From Burkholderiales bacterium (GTDB lineage: Bacteria; Pseudomonadota; Gammaproteobacteria; Burkholderiales; Burkholderiaceae_B), in assembly GCA_027484315.1 (NCBI GenBank), contig JAIXTE010000078.1:1-42358 (forward strand): 42,358 nucleotides of DNA. The letters run 5' to 3'. The position numbers and the translations under genes are program-made. The notes beneath the pieces are model-generated. The model did no database searches. It saw only the letters and a list, made by a program, of their open reading frames with translations, and was not told where the DNA came from. Of this stretch, positions 40,576-42,358 are shown one piece after another; position 1 is the stretch's first letter; each line of letters begins with the position of its first letter.

Positions 40576-42358
40576 ATGACCGCATCCCAGAGGGTGTTCA
40601 AGGTTCGCCGCCACTACAACAAGTGGGTGGCGGATCAAACACTGGAAGATTACGCATTGCGCTTCACCGCCCGCAAGGGGCGGCACATGTCCATTCGCAC
40701 CATTGGCCATACCGCACTGGGTGCCACGGCGTTTTTGGCGCTGGAGGGCATTGCCGCGGCTGTCACGCTGAATTATGGATTTGTGAACGCGGTGGCGGCC
40801 ATGCTGGTGGTGTGCCTGCTGTTTTTTGTCACGGGTTTTCCGATTGCCTACCATTGCGCCAGGCATGGGCTGGACATTGATTTGCTCACCCGTGGGGCGG
40901 GCTTTGGGTACATGGGTTCCACGGTGACCTCGTTGATCTATGCGTCGTTCACATTCATTTTTTTTGCGATTGAAGCGGCCATTCTCGCGTCTGCCCTTCA
41001 GGCCTTGTTTGGCATACCCATGCCAATCGGCTATTTTCTTGCAGCAGTGGCGGTGCTGCCCATCGTGACCCACGGCATTTCGGCCATCAGCAAGTTCCAG
41101 ATGGGTACCCAGCCAGTGTGGCTGGCGTTGCAAATGGCTGCGCTTGTAGTTGTGGTGGTGGCCGAGTTTCAGGCCTTGCCGGATTGGACGCGCTACACCC
41201 CTCCCGCAGTGCCTGAAGGCGACAGCTTCAATGTGTTGCTGTTTGGTGCCGCCGCTTCCGTGCTGTTTGCGCTGGTGGCACAGATTGGCGAGCAGGCTGA
41301 CTACCTGCGATTCATGCCGGAAAAAACCCGGGACAACGCACGCCAGTGGTGGTTCTGGCTGGTGCTGGCCGGGCCTGGGTGGGTATTCATGGGTTTGTTG
41401 AAAATGCTTCTTGGATCATTCCTCGCCTACCTGGCCATTCAGGGGGGTACCAGCGTGGTTCAGGCCAGTGACCCCACCTACATGTACCAACGCGTGTTTA
41501 CCTACCTCACCCAGTCGCCTTCCGTGGCCTTGATATTGGCCGGGGTGATGGTGGTGGTGTGCCAGATGAAGATCAATGTCACCAACGCCTATGCAGGTTC
41601 AATTGCGTGGTCCAATTTTTTCTCCAGGGTCACACACAGCCACCCCGGACGCGTGGTGTGGCTGGTCTTCAATGTGTTGATTGCACTGATCCTGATGGAA
41701 CTGGGCATTTACCAGGCACTTGAGGCCATTCTGAGTATTTTTGCGATTGTGGCTGTCAGCTGGCTCGGTTCCCTTGCAGCTGATTTGCTCATCAACAAAC
41801 CACTGGGGTTGAGCCCTTCATTCCTGGAGTTCAAGCGCGCCCACCTTCATGCGATCAACCCGGTTGGTGTCGGCTCCACCGCGCTGGCCGCGGCGGTGGC
41901 GATCGCCGCCTACCTGGGCGCCTTCGGTCCGCTGGCCGCGGCCTTCGCGCCCTTCCTGGCCCTGCTGCTGGCCCTGCTGTTCAGCCCCCTGATCGCCTGG
42001 GCCACGCGCGGGCGCTGGTACATCGCCCGCAGCGCCGAGCGCGCGCCCCGGTATGCCTGCGCCTGCGTGCTGTGCGAGAAGACCTACGAGCCCGAGGACA
42101 TGGCCCACTGCCCGGCCTACGGCGGCGCGATCTGCTCCCTGTGCTGCACGCTGGACGCGCGCTGCCACGACCGCTGCAAGGCCCCGCCCGGCGAGCCCGC
42201 GCAGGCCCGGCACGGCCTGCTGAGCCGGCGCGTGCGCGACTGGGCCGTGCTCTATGGCGGGCTGATGCTGTTTGCCGCCGCCTTGCTGGCCCTGGTCTGG
42301 ACGCAGGAGGCGCTGATCGGCGGCGCCGCGCAGGAGGTCGAGCGCCTGCTGCGCGACA
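40576..42358 (+). CDS. Permease-like sensor, probable hybrid histidine kinase N-terminus, 3'-truncated
   Basis: The frame runs from ATG 40576 through the window end, 594 codons so far. Residues from about 45 to 430 form many membrane helices in the pattern of purine/cytosine permeases or related symporters (ALVAQIGEQADYLRF near the middle). After the conserved segment FKRAHLHAINPVGVGS comes a cysteine-rich stretch from C495 onward with seven or more cysteines (CACVLCEK, GAICSLCCTLDARC, HDRCK). In Burkholderiales such permease-like domains with a Cys-rich loop usually lead into a histidine kinase and receiver, which is not visible here. From about 41.87 kb the base composition changes abruptly, so the fusion may be an assembly or recombination junction. 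The stop is beyond the window. Confidence 0.7.
   Translation, partial: MTASQRVFKVRRHYNKWVADQTLEDYALRFTARKGRHMSIRTIGHTALGATAFLALEGIAAAVTLNYGFVNAVAAMLVVCLLFFVTGFPIAYHCARHGLDIDLLTRGAGFGYMGSTVTSLIYASFTFIFFAIEAAILASALQALFGIPMPIGYFLAAVAVLPIVTHGISAISKFQMGTQPVWLALQMAALVVVVVAEFQALPDWTRYTPPAVPEGDSFNVLLFGAAASVLFALVAQIGEQADYLRFMPEKTRDNARQWWFWLVLAGPGWVFMGLLKMLLGSFLAYLAIQGGTSVVQASDPTYMYQRVFTYLTQSPSVALILAGVMVVVCQMKINVTNAYAGSIAWSNFFSRVTHSHPGRVVWLVFNVLIALILMELGIYQALEAILSIFAIVAVSWLGSLAADLLINKPLGLSPSFLEFKRAHLHAINPVGVGSTALAAAVAIAAYLGAFGPLAAAFAPFLALLLALLFSPLIAWATRGRWYIARSAERAPRYACACVLCEKTYEPEDMAHCPAYGGAICSLCCTLDARCHDRCKAPPGEPAQARHGLLSRRVRDWAVLYGGLMLFAAALLALVWTQEALIGGAAQEVERLLRD
41860..42358. other. High-GC segment at the window end
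   Basis: From about 41.87 kb almost every third codon position is G or C, against mixed usage (gtt, ggt, ttg, aaa) immediately before. The change falls in a conserved protein segment (FKRAHLHAINPVGVGS). I could not compute exact GC values by hand. The frame continues without a stop through the change. Confidence 0.8.

Noticed and set aside
40462..41133. Minus-strand frame of 223 codons opposite the permease-like gene
   Set aside because: The translation is rich in arginine, histidine and glutamine with no membrane or fold pattern; the plus-strand frame has clear membrane helices.
1..42358. tRNA, rRNA, CRISPR, insertion sequence or prophage
   Set aside because: I found no cloverleaf-like sequence, no spaced identical repeats, no transposase or integrase motifs, and no phage structural gene on either strand.

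Overview
The window reads as one stretch of chromosome from a moderately GC-rich Gram-negative proteobacterium, most likely a betaproteobacterium of the order Burkholderiales. The genus Limnobacter is a guess from the gene repertoire and base composition; there is no marker gene here to prove it. Supporting signs are outer-membrane and periplasmic proteins with Sec, Tat and lipoprotein signals, a FadL-type porin, PaaX- and TetR-type regulators, a DUF6279 lipoprotein, and coding density near 95% with many 4-base start/stop overlaps. I see no rRNA, tRNA, CRISPR array, insertion sequence or prophage.

Layout. 1-4.3 kb: end of a DoxX-like membrane protein, an AlkK-type acyl-CoA synthetase, then a PhnD-like periplasmic binding protein paired with a sensor histidine kinase. 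4.4-6.3 kb: a minus-strand run of a DUF1223 protein and exported methionine sulfoxide reductases B and A. 6.4-10.4 kb: minus-strand acetoacetate-decarboxylase-like, VOC, D-aminoacylase-like amidohydrolase and metallo-beta-lactamase-fold genes. 10.5-16.5 kb: a tightly overlapped minus-strand operon of GST-like protein, short-chain dehydrogenase, membrane-anchored parvulin isomerase, HupE/UreJ-like permease and DUF3604 lipoprotein, with a divergent TetR gene. 17.2-22.2 kb: a second TetR and GST-like pair, divergent across a 23-bp palindrome from a Tat-exported type I sulfatase and its own formylglycine-generating enzyme. 22.3-28.6 kb: DUF533 protein, FadL porin, PF10118 hydrolase, PaaX regulator, and an HSL-type hydrolase coupled to a dehydrogenase. 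28.6-35.1 kb: two proteins I cannot name, a Sel1-repeat protein, a 42-residue cysteine-rich protein, an NlpC/P60 peptidase, a YhhQ-type transporter and a large secreted esterase lipoprotein. 35.2-40.5 kb: DUF6279 lipoprotein, a ParD-like/zeta-like toxin-antitoxin module, an alpha/beta hydrolase and a PhoD-type phosphatase. 40.6 kb to the end: a purine/cytosine-permease-like protein, probably the sensor part of a hybrid kinase.

How the genes fit together. Much of the window looks like uptake and breakdown of hydrophobic or esterified compounds (FadL porin, AlkK-type ligase, esterases, sulfatase, dehydrogenases, GST-like proteins, TetR/PaaX control), plus envelope maintenance and oxidative repair. 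The best candidates for an undescribed system are the five-gene operon that puts a metal-permease-like HupE protein and a periplasmic parvulin in translational coupling with a predicted secreted metalloenzyme (DUF3604), and the binding-protein/kinase pair that has no transporter.

A caution: at about 41.86-41.88 kb base composition jumps abruptly from the usual mid-50s percent GC to very high GC with almost exclusively G/C third positions, inside one continuous reading frame. The last ~480 bases may belong to another organism (assembly chimera) or record a recombination event.
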